Below, one piece after another: positions 20,602 through 31,158 of a stretch of DNA of 64,000 nucleotides (positions are counted from its first letter, which is position 1; every line of letters starts with the position of its first letter). The stretch is from positions 62,001-126,000 of the forward strand of contig CAUYUJ010009591.1 of assembly GCA_963575745.1 (NCBI GenBank), in the 5' to 3' direction. Under the pieces are notes generated by a model that was not told the DNA's origin, searched no databases, and saw nothing but the letters and a program-made list of their open reading frames with translations. This DNA comes from Prorocentrum cordatum (taxonomy: Eukaryota > Sar > Dinophyceae > Prorocentrales > Prorocentraceae). The position numbers were made by a program, and so were the translations under genes.

Positions 20602-20862
20602 TGCCCCCCCCCCCCCCCCCCCCCCCCCCCCGCGAGCAGCGCAGGTGCGCCCGCGATTCCAACGCACGCGCTGCGCATTATCTGAGAGCCCTGGCGCGCG
20701 CGCGTCTGACAGGAACAACTCCCACCGTCAACCCCGCGGCAACAGCCAGCCAAGAAATTCGCAAGTCCTCGCGGGGCAGAGGGCCGCGGAGGAGAGCCGC
20801 GGCAGAGGGCCGCGGAGGAGGGTCGCGGAGGGGAGGGGGGGGGGGGGGGGGGCATTGACGAG
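20602..20862. repeat. C homopolymer and G tracts
   Basis: A run of about 29 C starts near 20602 (its counterpart in copy 2 is near 44191), and long G runs lie at 20827-20852. Length here is likely unreliable in assembly. Confidence 0.85.
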
Positions 20863-20939
20863 GGCCCCGCGGGAGGGCAGCGCCTGAAGCCGCGGGGGGG
20901 GGGGCGGGCGGGCGGGGGGGGGGCGGAACTCAGGGGCCA

Positions 20940-21510
20940 CTGCGGGGCAGTGAGGGGCCAGTAGAATTTAAGATGTCGCGCTCTCTGCGCGAGCCGCTCG
21001 GCCCCGCCACCGCGGAGAGCTTGCATGGCAGCTGCTTCGACCCCGCGCGCGCTTTCAATTTGCGCTCCGACAGCTTAACTTCTGCCTTGAACATCAAGTC
21101 GCAGCCTGGCGATTGTTGCAACATTCTTGCTTTGCAAGACTATGCGACCGAAAGCAGGCCCGACCGCCCCCTCGTCGCCGCATGGTTCTCGATTAAGGGA
21201 ACAGCGAACGCGCCCCGGATGGTGGGCGCGTTGCACTCAACGCCTCCTGCCTCGCCCATGTGGAAAGGGCGTCGGTCGATGCTCCGCGCGCATTGGTCGC
21301 GCCCGAAACGCAGCGCGATCACCTCGCGCAAGGCCTCCACCGCGACCCAAACCATCGACGACCGTTCCGCTGAGACCACGCGCGGCACCTCAAACTTACG
21401 GTTCGGCCTCCGCGAAGAGATCCTGCATTATTCCGCCATCCAGCCACGCAGCCACTTACTAACGATTTGCACTGCCTCTGGCCCCATCTTCCGTCTTCAC
21501 GCAAGACACG
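20940..21510 (-). pseudogene. Decayed gene block, copy 1 (unknown family)
   Basis: The minus frame reads MGPEAVQIVSKWLRGWMAE, a TAA (21428-21430), RSSMVWVAVEALREVIALRF, ARSIDRRPFHMGEAGGVE, AFAVPLIENHAATRGRSG, a TAG (21140-21142), SCKARMLQQSPGCDLMF, EVKLSERKLKARAGSKQLP, SAVAGPSGSRRERDILN. Copy 2 (44570-45120) reads TAT where copy 1 has TAG and lacks the inserted TAA, while copy 2 has its own TAA where copy 1 has AAA. The ancestral frame was therefore open. No domain was recognised. Confidence 0.6.
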
Positions 21511-21608
21511 CAATGATCTTGTTGTAATTGAACCGCTTTCATCAGCAAACACTGCTTTGGGAAACGGCACATGGTCTCACCGCCCGCGCCGCGGCGCACG
21601 ATGCTGCG

Positions 21609-21875
21609 TCATTCGGCCAACTCCCCCCGCAAAGCTCGGCGAGACCTGCGCCTGCCAGCGCCCGACGCCATGCGTCGCTGACGCGCGCGAACCGCGCGGC
21701 CGCTGCGACGTTCCAATTGAACGCCCAGTCGGGAAGGCCCCGTCTGCATCGCGCCCGCAGAGTCACCAGCATCCCCAGCTACCGAGGGGTCATCCATCCC
21801 GTCTGCGGCCACCGCCGCTACCGCGGCCTGCTGGAAAACGCTCACGGCGCGCAGGTATAACATCATAAGATTCAC
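21609..21875 (-). pseudogene. Conserved 88-codon minus ORF, copy 1
   Basis: Begins MNLMMLYLRAVSVFQQ; copy 2 (45211-45477) begins MNIRMLCQRAVSVFQQ. The two 88-codon frames are the same length and differ at about a dozen residues, mostly conservative (D/E, R/H, V/A). An overlapping 76-codon frame (21542-21772) is also kept in both copies, so which one was coding is not settled. Confidence 0.4.
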
Positions 21876-22354
21876 GAATTGCCCCCCCCCCTCACGTCAG
21901 CGCCAACTGCCGTTTCGAGAGCGGGGTGCGCTCTCGCGAATAGGGCAAACACGCCGAGTTGAAATCCCCACGCATCATTAAGTCCGTCATTTTGTCGCCC
22001 AGTGGACCTCGGTTCTCTGCTGCCCAAGCTAGAGAACTGTCCGCGCTTTGTCGCCTCTTCACGCGGGTGCGTGCCACTTGACAAAAACCACGTCGCAGGC
22101 CGACCTGCCTTCCCCTTCACAGAGCCTCGGTTCGCGCATTCCTTCACCGTAGCATTCTCGCATGCATCGGGCAGGCGCTTTAACATGTCGGCAATGATCT
22201 CCCGCCCCGCTTTGCGCGGTTCGCATTTCCGCCTCGCGGCCTGCACCGCGCCTTCACTGAAGCGTCTCTCTTCCTGGCCCTGCCCCTCGCCAAGGGAGGC
22301 GGCTGCGCCGCCGTCGCCATGGTTCTGCCCCCGGAGAGGAAAGCTTCAAGTTGA
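21872..22354 (-). CDS. Hypothetical basic protein frame upstream of copy 1
   Basis: A minus frame open from about 22354 has protein-like composition: QAARRKCEPRKAGREIIAD, MLKRLPDACENATVKECAN, KAGRPATWFLSSGTHPREE. The first ATG in this frame is about 22246, giving 124 codons, but the frame is open further upstream. It ends within a C homopolymer (about 21881-21891), so its true terminus and its relation to the next minus ORF are uncertain. Copy 2 has an ATC microsatellite at the equivalent place. No family was recognised. Confidence 0.35.
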
Positions 22355-22455
22355 GCAAACGATTGATTGCATGAAATAGGTTGCATCGCATACGCTGCAC
22401 GTCGTATATTGCACCACATAGACTGCAATAACCTACGTTTTGGAATGAACACAGG

Positions 22456-22750
22456 TTAACATTGCTATCTTCATCATCCACATAATCAGAATCATCACCA
22501 CCATCGCCGTCACCAGCATCATCACCACCATCACCACCATCACCATCACCATCACATCATCATCAGCATCATCAGCATCATCATCATCATCATCACCATC
22601 ATCATCACCATCACCATCATCATCATCATCAGCAGCATCATCATCATAATCATCATCATCATCACCATTACCGATCACCGTCACCATTATCATCCCCATA
22701 ATCATCGCCATCATCATCACCATAGTCATCCTTACCACCACCACCATCAA

Positions 22751-22785
<35 letters not shown>

Positions 22786-22954
22786 CCATCGTGATCATCA
22801 TCATCATCATCGTCATCTCCATCTCCACCTTCATCTTCAGAGTCGTAATCGTCAGCATCATCCATCGTCCATCAACCATCGTCACCATCATCATCATCAG
22901 CATCAGCATCAGCATCAGCATCAGCATCATCAGCATCATCAGCATCATCATCAG

Positions 22955-23034
<80 letters not shown>
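22456..23034. repeat. (ATC)n microsatellite, ~580 bp
   Basis: Imperfect ATC/ACC/GTC tract becoming pure ATC at 22960-23033. Poly-Met and poly-Asp ORFs on the minus strand are artefacts. Confidence 0.95.
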
Positions 23035-23786
23035 ATTGAGCGTAGAGTAGAGCTGGTGACCACCATCACCATCACCTCCCCTCCCCCGTCAGCCCCACGA
23101 GGCCGAGGCAGCGGGGCCCTGGGCCGCCTGGCAGCCGGGAGGCAAGGGCGGCGAGGCCCCGGTCGGTCAGGTTGACGTTGCCTCGCCGCGCGCGCGGCAG
23201 GACCATGGCAACGACTGCAGCGGCGTCGGCGGCGGCGACGGACGACGACGGCGGCAGCGTCGACGACGACGGCAGCGGCGGCGGCGGCCACGGCGACAAA
23301 GGCGGCGATGGTGCAAACACCACGGAAGTCCACGGGAAGCGTTTCAGAGCCGGTCTGTGATGAGGACAAACGAACCTGGATACGAACACGTCGGGGATTT
23401 CTGAAATCTGGCGGGTCTGGAGGGTATGCGGGGCGCCGCAGCCGTTCCAAAGCGTAACGGAACGCCCTGAAATCGTTTCGATGGGGGATCGTCCAAAGGG
23501 ACCGTCCTGGGGCTCTCTGGCAAGCTTGTCCAACCTGTATGAATCGGAACGCCGTCCAAAACCAAGCAAGCTACAGAAGCCGGCCAAACGGCAGGCAAGC
23601 TTAATCGAGTATCTGCAACCTGTTGTGCGTTGTCATTTGATCATTCCTGAAAGAGATATCAGACTTAAGTGCAGGGATTGCTCCGTACTGAAGCAGTGAA
23701 TGAGCCGATGTCATAGTCTTGACGAGTCCAGCTGCGAGTGCCGCCCTCAGTCTGACCAGCCAGCGGTTGAATCAGAGAGGCAATTC
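23035..23786. other. No gene recognised
   Basis: GC-rich with a GAC/GGC run (23215-23300). CGTTTCAGAGC and GTAACGGAACGC near 23340-23465 resemble words at 55050-55080. No conserved frame was seen. Confidence 0.4.
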
Positions 23787-24106
23787 AAACATCATCCTCC
23801 TCCTCTTCCTCCTCCTCGTTCTTCTATTCCCCCTCCTAATCCTCCTCCTCCTCCTCCTCCTCCTCCTCCTCCTCCTCCTCCTCCTCCTCCTCCTCCTCCT
23901 CCTCCTCCTCCCCCTCTCCACCTTCCCCCTCCCACTCCTTCGCCGCCGCTTCCTCCTCCCCCGCCTCCTCTCCCTCTTCCTCCTCGTCTTCCTCCTCCTC
24001 CTCCTCCTCCTCCTCCTCCTCCTCCTCCGCCTCCGCCTCCTCCTCTTCCTCGTCCTCCCCCTCCTCCTCCTCCTCCTCCTCCTCCTCCTCCTCCTCCTCC
24101 TCCTCC
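23787..24106. repeat. (CCT)n microsatellite, ~320 bp
   Basis: Two nearly pure CCT runs separated by TTC/GCC interruptions, the longest pyrimidine tract in the window. Confidence 0.95.
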
Positions 24107-24109
24107 AAG

Positions 24110-25380
24110 CCCCTTATTGCCCGAGAGGGCCATCCGCGCGCGCGCACGTGGAGGGGCCGCAGCGCGGGGGTGCCATGATGGAGTGATGCTGGTGACGGAG
24201 AAGGAGGTCGAGCTGTACGCCTCCTACAGCTTGGCGATCGCGCCCGACTCGGGCGCTGTGCTCGGGCGCCCGGTTCGTGGCCTCGAGGTCTGGGCCCGGC
24301 AGGAGCTCGAGTGGAAGGTGGTCGTCTGTGAGGATGCAGGGCGACCACAAGAGCATCGGCTACGGGATTGAATACACGCTGCCGAGCAGCCGGAAGCAGG
24401 ACTGCATCCAGGAGGTTAACTTCGCGGCAGCGGTCAGAGCAAGCCACGCGACCAGGCCGCGGAAACCGCCCAGGCACAAGCGGGTGACCGAGACGCTGGT
24501 GGAGAACTGGCGTCAAGCGGCAGCCAAGCGAGAGACAGCCATGAGAGCCTTCGAGGAGTTGAAGAAGACCAGGCAGAGGTGTTGCGAGGAGAGTGGCATG
24601 ACGAAAACCAAGCTGGAGGAGGACCAGGTCTGCGGCTCGCCGCCCCGCAAGAGCAGCAAGGTGATCGCAAGAGCAGCAAGGTGGTCCCGAAGTGAAAGTG
24701 CCTGCGACCGAGCTCCCGCTTCACGCACTTCGGCGTCAGGCAGGAGTGCAAGACCTGCTCGGCGATGGCGCCCTGGGCCTCGCTGCTGGTGCAGGACCTC
24801 CAGGCGGCGAAACGCTTGGGCGACCGATGCACGATCCAGCGCCTGGAGTACCACATGAAGATGCAGGAAATGATGTTTCCGCAGCAGGCGGACCAAATGA
24901 GCGACTTGGACACGATGTTGCACAGCATGATGATGAGCAGCGACCTGGTCAACAGCGGAGCTGGCCGTCGAGCAGTGCAGAGAGCAGTACTACATAGGCG
25001 ACGAGGGGGTGAGCTTACCCACTCAGGACGGAGTACCTGAGGAAGATGCCTACCTGCTCGAGCGAGAGAAGCAGCTACGCCTCATGAGCGTTGCGTTCAG
25101 GGCGTGGGCTGGGGAGCTCCAGGATTAGAATAACAAGGAGAATCATGACAAGACGGGCAAGGGGTTTAGGGACGCCTCGAGAGCCAGCGGTGGGTCTCAG
25201 CGCAAGACGAAAGCCAAGGAGACAGAGGAGGCGCCCGAGGCCATCACAGAGGAGCAGTTCATTAGTACGATGGCGCAGCCTCCTGGACAGCGGCGCGTCC
25301 CAGGAGGTCAAGGCTGCTGCGCTTCGACATGCAGCCGAGCGCTTGGGAGTCCCAGTCGCGGGACGCCTGGGCACGAGCTG
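24110..25380 (+). pseudogene. Decayed plus-strand gene, family not recognised
   Basis: Coding-like text appears in shifting plus frames: VTEKEVELYASYSLAIAPD (about 24186), ENWRQAAAKRETAMRAFEEL (about 24500), LVQDLQAAKRLGDRCTIQR (about 24788), a Met/Gln-rich MKMQEMMFPQQADQMSDL, then REQYYIGDEGVSLPTQDGVP and LLEREKQLRLMSVAFRAW ending at a TAG near 25125. Beyond it a Lys/Glu-rich tract follows (to about 25270). At least three frame changes are needed. Composition resembles a gag-like or coiled-coil protein. A DSGAS word near 25300 recalls retroviral protease but lacks supporting context. Confidence 0.4.
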
Positions 25381-25976
25381 AGGGGGGCGGCCCTGTGCGT
25401 GTGCGCGCTTCCTGTCGTAACGGCGGGGTCTGCCTCGAAGCTTTGCGGCGGCAGCCTTCGGGTGGCCGCTGGGTCTCTTGCGTCGCCACGGCCGGCCTCG
25501 CCTCGCCTGCGGCCGCCGTGCTGGCGGACTGTCGCCACGCCGGATTCCCTCGTGTTGCTTGCTGGGCATCGGCTCAGCACGGCTTCTCGGCTGTGGAGGG
25601 TATCGTCAGCACCCCCAGCACCCTCAGCGCCCTCCTCCTCCTCCGTCTCACCGAATCCCAGACCTGTCCTGGGGCGTTCCTAACCATGACCGCGAAGGAA
25701 ACCGACCGTGGCGACCAGGGTCCCCCCAGAAGGATGCAACTACGGCAGAAACCATGGGACTTTTTCTCCCAACTCACACCGCCTCCCTCTCACATCCTCC
25801 AGCCCTGTCTCCCTCCTCCCTCCCCCCTCCTTCCTTCCCTCCGTCCCTCCATCCTACTCTGCCTGGGGGTCCCCAAACGATGTGGTGGCAGACCGTGCGG
25901 TGACCTCGGAATCCTACCTCACCGCAAGGTCCACCACGGTACGGTTTTGAGTCCTGGCAGGCTACAGTCGCCTAAG
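25381..25976. other. GC-rich stretch, no gene recognised
   Basis: A 222-codon plus frame (25329-25997) covers it without motifs and ends at the border of the next element. CCTCC-rich at 25795-25850. Confidence 0.4.
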
Positions 25977-26162
25977 ATCGACTACGCGCAAGAGTGACAC
26001 TAGGTAAGAGTGACCTTTGGTGCGCGGCCTCTTGAGGACCAGGGGGAGACCAAACACAAGCGCGCAAGACGCGACTGTCGCATCGCGGTCGGCGATCGGG
26101 GGAGCCCATTGGCCCCCACCAAAGGTCACTCTGGCGAAAGGTCACTCTTACGCCCAGTCGAT
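25977..26162. mobile_element. 186-bp inverted-repeat element with AGAGTGAC subrepeats
   Basis: Left arm ATCGACTACGCGCAAGAGTG then AAGAGTGACCTTTGGTG. The right arm (read in reverse complement) is ATCGACTGGGCGTAAGAGTG then AGAGTGACCTTTGGTG, so arms of ~46 bp match closely. Each arm carries two AGAGTGAC words, like subterminal transposase-binding repeats. AAG lies on both sides, a possible 3-bp target duplication. No ORF. Confidence 0.8.
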
Positions 26163-26427
26163 AAGACATCCTCGCACGACGACCCCTAGGTCCGACATCG
26201 TGTTCGGACCTTCAATCAGTCCTACCCCCACTCCCGCCCGCACCGCTCCTAGAGAGCACTTGATCTCGAGCTCCTCCAGCGCCGCCGGCATTCCTCGCCG
26301 CGTCCGGCGGGGGGGGCAGAGTGTGGCGGGAAGGCGGCGGAGGAGGAGGCGGAGGAGAGGGAAGATACGTCGGCGTGGCCGAATCAAAAATGTCACAAGA
26401 TCTGACGCCGCGGCCGCATGTACAGTG

Positions 26428-26625
26428 CGGGCGCGGCCGCGAGAAACCCTCACAAGAAACCCTGCCCTGAAGACCCGCGCGCAAGGTGTGACTGGGGGAC
26501 GCCCAGGGCGCTCTGAATGCAGCAGTTTCTTCAACGGCCGCGGGAAGGCACCGCGCAGGGCGAGGAGCGAAGAAACTCAGGGCACCCTGAAGAAAAGCAC
26601 ACGGTTTCTTGACGCGCTTCGCCAC
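26428..26625 (+). repeat. Dispersed repeat F, copy 2
   Basis: Matches 6093-6290 from GCGGGCGCGGCCGCGAGA to TTTCTTGACGCGC. The mismatches include CACAAGAAACC for CGCGAGAGACC. Confidence 0.75.
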
Positions 26626-27130
26626 CGTAGGCCGCCTGAGAGCGGCGCGTGGCCACAGGGTCGCCCTCGATCTCCGGCCCTGCGCCAAAGAGAAGCTGGG
26701 AGTCCAAGAGCGAACACACTCGTGAAGCGCGGGTCCCCTGCGAGAGATGGCTGGGACGAAGACGGAGCGGGCAATACGGCCGTATCGGGAGATTGTATAA
26801 GGGTCTGGGGGGCCTAAGGATGACCCCGCCCTCAGGACAACCCAGGAATCAGCGCGAGATCCAACGCATGCATGCTGTTTGTCGCCAGCACAACAGAACA
26901 ACAGCGAAAACCATGTCCCGTGGCGCAGGGCAACGCATCGTGATACTTGCGGATGCGAAGGGGGGGCCTGGGCATAAGGATACTTGGGGGGAGCCGGGCC
27001 AGAACGGGGATACTTGGAGGTGCTGGGCCAGAGCAGGAAATAAATCCGCCGATCCGGCGTGTGAGTTTCTGAGAGCGAGGGCTTGAGCTTGCTCAAGCTT
27101 CGCTCTGGAGTGGAAGGGGGAGGGGGGCGC
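26626..27130. other. No gene recognised
   Basis: GGGGATACTTGGAGG-type words recur near 26978-27020. Long frames on both strands have no motifs. Confidence 0.4.
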
Positions 27131-27465
27131 GCGCTTTTACAGAGAAGCCCTCTGTAGATGCGCTCAGGGAGTGGCGCGCGGGATTTGCTGTTTTTACAAA
27201 GGGATCCTCCGTAGATTCGCTCATGGGCATGAGTTGCTTGCGATATCTGTTGGTTCTACAGACGGGCCCTCTGTAGATGCGCTCGACGAGCGGCGGGTTT
27301 GCTGCTTTTACAGAAGGACCTTCTGTATATGCGCTCAAGGGCATTGCAGATTTGCTGCTTTTACAAATAGATTCTCTGTAGCTTGTATGCGCTCAGAAGG
27401 TTGCGAATTCGCTGCTTTGACAGAGCGGCCCTCAGTATATGCGCTCAAGATATGGCGCTCAGAAA
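27131..27465. repeat. Six-unit hairpin tandem repeat (~52-62 bp)
   Basis: Each unit reads TTTGCTGCTTTTACAGA, a variable 5-8 nt loop (such as CGGGCCC), then TCTGTAGATGCGCTC. GTAGAT/GTATAT anchors lie at 27154, 27211, 27273, 27325, 27378 and 27435. ACAGA/TCTGT pairs form a short stem with changing loop sequence. Minus-strand translation of part of it shows a repeating STEGPSVKAANP pattern, but unit lengths are not all multiples of 3. Confidence 0.8.
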
Positions 27466-27575
27466 TGTAGATCCTCTGCATTCGTATCGGATCCTCCCCC
27501 CGGGAACTTTTTCTGGGGCCCTCCGACGACGGCGGCGGCGACGGCGACGAAGTCCAGACTCCTCCAGGGCCCCCC

Positions 27576-27905
27576 CACTAGGCACTCCCCAGCGCCCTTT
27601 CTTTCGATTTGGATATTTCCGGAAGTCCCGTCAGCTCGTTGTTCGAAAGCCCCGGGGGTCCAAAAAACACATCCCCCGACTGCGTCGCACTCCTCGGCGC
27701 TCCCTAACGCCATTCGTGTCAATTTGGCGATGTGGACATTTCTAGAGGTCTTGGACATCCGTTTGTGGAGGTCCCGGAGGTCCAAAAAACACATACCCCC
27801 TACTCCATCGCACTCCCCGGCGCTCCCCGGCGCCATTTTCCGACTCGGAGATTTCCCAGAATTCCTGAAAATCGGCATGGGAAGTCGGGGTCCACAAACG
27901 CTTTT
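27576..27905. repeat. Tandem ~120-bp repeat, about 2.5 units
   Basis: GGTCCAAAAAACACAT, CTCC(T/C)CGGCGCTCCC and CGCCAT recur at about 27658-27715 and 27780-27835. A third, partial unit lies at the left (CTCCCCAGCGCCC, 27586) and the right (GGGGTCCACAAAC). No coding signal. Confidence 0.7.
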
Positions 27906-28099
27906 TCCCATGGAAACCCGAGTCGGGGGCCTCCTCAAGCCATGCGCCGTCGCCGCGCCGTCGCCGCCGTGCCCGCCGTGTCCTGCGTGGAACGGCACAC
28001 GCGCGCGCACGTGCGCACAAGTGTGTCCTGCGCAGGCAACTAATTACGCACGATGACGTGGATAGATGTGGTTCGATTTTCAGTGTCCGCGCGTGGTCT

Positions 28100-28262
28100 C
28101 GCGCGCTTCCGTCAGAACGGTGTCGCGACCACTTCGTGCTAATTGTTAGTAGAAACCTCGATTACCTCACGCGAGCGCGGGTGTCGCTCCATCCGCCGAG
28201 CGGTGTCGCTACAACCCTATGCTCACATGTTGCAGAGACCAGGACTACCTCACGCAAGTGCG
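28100..28262. repeat. Tandem duplication of the 3' flank of the next gene
   Basis: CGGTGTCGCGACCAC...GATTACCTCACGCGAGCGCG (28119-28179) and CGGTGTCGCTACAAC...GACTACCTCACGCAAGTGCG (28200-28262) are two ~80-bp units. The second includes the stop-codon region of the minus ORF that ends at 28250. Confidence 0.65.
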
Positions 28263-28927
28263 CGCTCCTTCGCTTCGTCGTGGAATTCCTTCGCCTTCTT
28301 GCACAAGGGTGTTCCTCTAGCAAAACTCGCGTTGCCTGGCAACCCTAATTCAGCCCGGGCCTTCGCGACACTGTCCTTCCACGATTGCGTATACTTCGCC
28401 TTATCCACGCCAGCTGCCTTTGCTCTCGAACTTTTCGGCCTGACCTTCCGGAGCTGTTTTGCTGTTTCATCAGTGTTCCGCAACACCATCGACACGTGTT
28501 TCCCCTGCAAAGCCTGCCCGTCGACACCCGCTGCAGCTATGCATCGTTCTAAGCGTTCCAAACTCGCAAGAGCACTGTGGCCTACGCGATTCCAGTCTGC
28601 TTCAGGTTTCCCCTCCCCGTTATCACACCCACAGCAATACGTAATATTTGTGTGCCGCGATAATGCCTTCTCAGCCTCGCTTGTCCGCTGTGGCCCGGCA
28701 TGTTTTGAAACAAGATGCAATACTTCCAAGTGCCCTACGAGGGAGGCACGCAGATGCCTTTTCAACTCATTTATGAGCTTCGCCAGTCCAACCTTCTTGT
28801 TCACCACGTGTGGCCTCCGAGTCGCGGCCGGCTCGCCCTCAATCTCTGCATCCTCTTGCACCGCGGTGCCGCTTGAGGCTGCCATGGCTCTGCGTTTCGC
28901 GGGCGCCTTCCCTTTCGCCACCGCCAT
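28250..28927 (-). CDS. Uncharacterised basic protein, 225 aa, single exon
   Basis: ATG at 28927 to TGA at 28250. It is the most gene-like frame in the window, with uninterrupted balanced composition unlike neighbouring GC-driven frames. The N terminus is Lys/Arg/Ala-rich (VAKGKAPAKRRAMAA). A middle helical region (KLINELKRHLRASLVGHLEV) is followed by a CCGC motif with Asp/Glu nearby, then a Lys-rich segment, and a C terminus SWKDSVAKARAELG-x-KKAKEFHDEA. The tail recalls short Trp/Lys-rich helical DNA-binding-like motifs of some algal and giant-virus proteins; that is a loose impression, not an assignment. Function unknown. No signal peptide or membrane segment. Confidence 0.6.
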   Translation of the reverse strand: MAVAKGKAPAKRRAMAASSGTAVQEDAEIEGEPAATRRPHVVNKKVGLAKLINELKRHLRASLVGHLEVLHLVSKHAGPQRTSEAEKALSRHTNITYCCGCDNGEGKPEADWNRVGHSALASLERLERCIAAAGVDGQALQGKHVSMVLRNTDETAKQLRKVRPKSSRAKAAGVDKAKYTQSWKDSVAKARAELGLPGNASFARGTPLCKKAKEFHDEAKERALA

Positions 28928-29059
28928 TGGGATACAGACTTGAAAGCAAAGGTGTGGAATAAGCTTGGACCTCGACGGCTACAGGCCCACAACACTGAAC
29001 CTGCCTCTCCCCCGCCTCCTCCTCTAACTCTTCCTAACCGTCGTCACCACGTCACCACC

Positions 29060-29395
<336 letters not shown>

Positions 29396-29892
29396 CAACC
29401 TCATCAATTGGAGCTGCTGCAACTGAGAAGGCTCGACTGGCACGGTCGCAGGACTTGCCGCAGGCAGCTGGATACCTTGTGCGCCGCAGAAAGCGTTACG
29501 GAGAGGGGTAAGTGGGCGGGGGGGGGAGGTGGGAGAGGAGGGGAGGGGAGAAAGGGGGGAGGGTTGTGGGGAGGGAGGGCGGGGGAAGGAGGGAGGGGAA
29601 GCAGGGTGGGGGGGAGGGATCTGGGGAGGGAGAGGGGGAGGGAGGGAGGGAGGAAAACAGGGAGGGAGGGAGAGAAGAGGCATAATCGAATCGCAACACG
29701 CCGAACGCCCCGGATCGGCGGCACAGGCCGGAGGCCATTACAATATCAAGCAAGCGCAGACTTCAATTGTTTCGGAGCGAAAAGGCGTTGGGTGTAAAGC
29801 AGGGGAAGGGGATACCGTAAAACATCGGCAACCAAAATTATATGTTTGAGTAAGTGTTCGGTTGGTCGTCGGCGCACGTCGGTGAAACGCTG
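29396..29892. other. G-rich purine stretch, no gene recognised
   Basis: GGGAGG/GGGGAGGG-rich purine DNA at 29515-29670. The remainder is unassigned. Confidence 0.5.
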
Positions 29893-30250
29893 TTATCCCC
29901 GCCCCCCCGAGACCCCTCTCTGGCACGACCCTTTTACAATCCGCCAACCGGGGGTCTTTTGCAGTTTAATGGCCTTCGTCTGGGCATCGAGCATCGATCT
30001 CCCAGAGGTGTGAAGGGACGTCCCAAGGTACTTGTGATGGACCACGATGCCGCAGCGCCTCGGTGTCAAGCCCAAGGTCGCATGCTTCATCCCGAAGCGG
30101 GTAGTATGCCGCGCGGGCGCCCGAGCCGAAGAGGCGAAGCACGATGGCCATCTTCTCGGGGCCGAAATCTATCCTGAGGCCGTAAGGACAAAAATCCATC
30201 TGGTACGAAACATTGACGGCCTGCGTGAGGTTGCCTAGGAGCTGTGCTGG
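29893..30250 (-). pseudogene. Reverse transcriptase thumb fragment (non-LTR)
   Basis: Minus frames read LLGNLTQAVNVSYQMDF, YGLRIDFGPEKMAIVLRLFG and SGARAA (30110-30245). After a frameshift near 30090 they read HHKYLGTSLHTSGRSMLDAQ (about 29970-30030). The G-L-R-(I/L)-(D/N)-F-G-P-x-K followed by a (H/Y)-(K/R)-YLG motif is the region downstream of the catalytic YADD box in LINE-type reverse transcriptases. The catalytic part is missing; a GAT microsatellite begins where it should lie. Confidence 0.6.
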
Positions 30251-30251
30251 T

Positions 30252-30700
30252 GTTTTGCCTTCGATGAGGATGATGATGGTGGTGATGATGATGACGATGC
30301 TGCTGATGACGATGGCGATGATGATGGTGATGATGATGATGATAAGAATGATGATTACGACCATGATGAAGATCGGCATGAAAAATAATTGTCAGATGAA
30401 CATTAATATTGATAGTGAGATGGAGATGAAGAGGATGAGGATGAAGGTGTCGATGAACACGAATCGTGAGCCAATGATGAGGATACATATATATATATAC
30501 ATACATACATATGGAAATGAATGCGCACATGAAGATCAAGATTAACATGAAGACGGTGCAGACAAACATGATGATGTTGGTCATGAATATGATGATGATG
30601 CTGATGATACTGCTGGTTATGATGATGTTGCTGATGATGATGATGCTGCTGGTGCTGGTGCTTATGCTGATGATGCTGATGCTGATTAAAAGAATGATAA
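30252..30700. repeat. (GAT)n-rich low-complexity tract
   Basis: GATGAT with CTG, GTG and AAG interruptions. A short TATACATACATA run lies at 30485-30512, and GAAGAA at the right end. Confidence 0.9.
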
Positions 30701-31158
30701 AGAAGAAAAAGAAGAAGACGATCGGGGGACGAGAGGGAAAAGCGGGAGGAGGAAATAATCAGGAAGGAGGACAACGGGGAAGTCGATGGGGGACGCGGAA
30801 AGGGAGGAAGAGGACTGTGGAGAAGGGGGGCGGAAGTCAAGCACGACCACAGCCACGACGACGGCGGCGTCGACGGCAACCACGACGGCGACAAAGACGG
30901 CGAAGGTAGCGGCACGGTAACGACGGCGACAGCGACCGCGCCTGCGGCCAACGCGGACATGCCCCCGTCGCCGATCCAGCTGAACGTCAGGTCGAGTGAC
31001 CGGAGGTCTGGCGGCAGCCTCACGCGGCGCCAGGACCCCACCACGACGACGGCGGCCGCGATAGCGAGGTGGCGGAAGCGGTTGCGATGCGGGGATACAT
31101 CCATATCTCCGTACCTATCGCCTGGTGGCCCTACGCTCTGGGACCCCAGCGGGTTGTG
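30701..31158. other. No gene recognised
   Basis: GACGACGGCG-rich around 30850-30950. Frames on both strands are low complexity. Confidence 0.5.

Larger units (their letters stand above)
17770..21882. repeat. 4.1-kb direct duplication, copy 1
   Basis: From GGCGGTGGATTGCGCTGG (about 17782) to ATTCACGAATTG (about 21881) this matches 41453-45483 in the same orientation, with substitutions and indels throughout. Minus-strand frames in several blocks differ between copies mainly by conservative changes. Copy 1 carries a 155-bp insertion (20239-20393) absent from copy 2. It also has its own versions of the TA tract, NotI satellite and pentamer array. Confidence 0.9.

Noticed and set aside
20973-21527. 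184-codon plus-strand ORF in duplication copy 1
   Set aside because: Copy 2 breaks it and the minus frame gives more conservative differences, so the minus strand is the likelier former coding strand.
25270-25380. Retroviral-type protease (LLDSGAS)
   Set aside because: The word is in one of three open frames, the residues after it do not follow the protease pattern, and no flap or second conserved region is visible.
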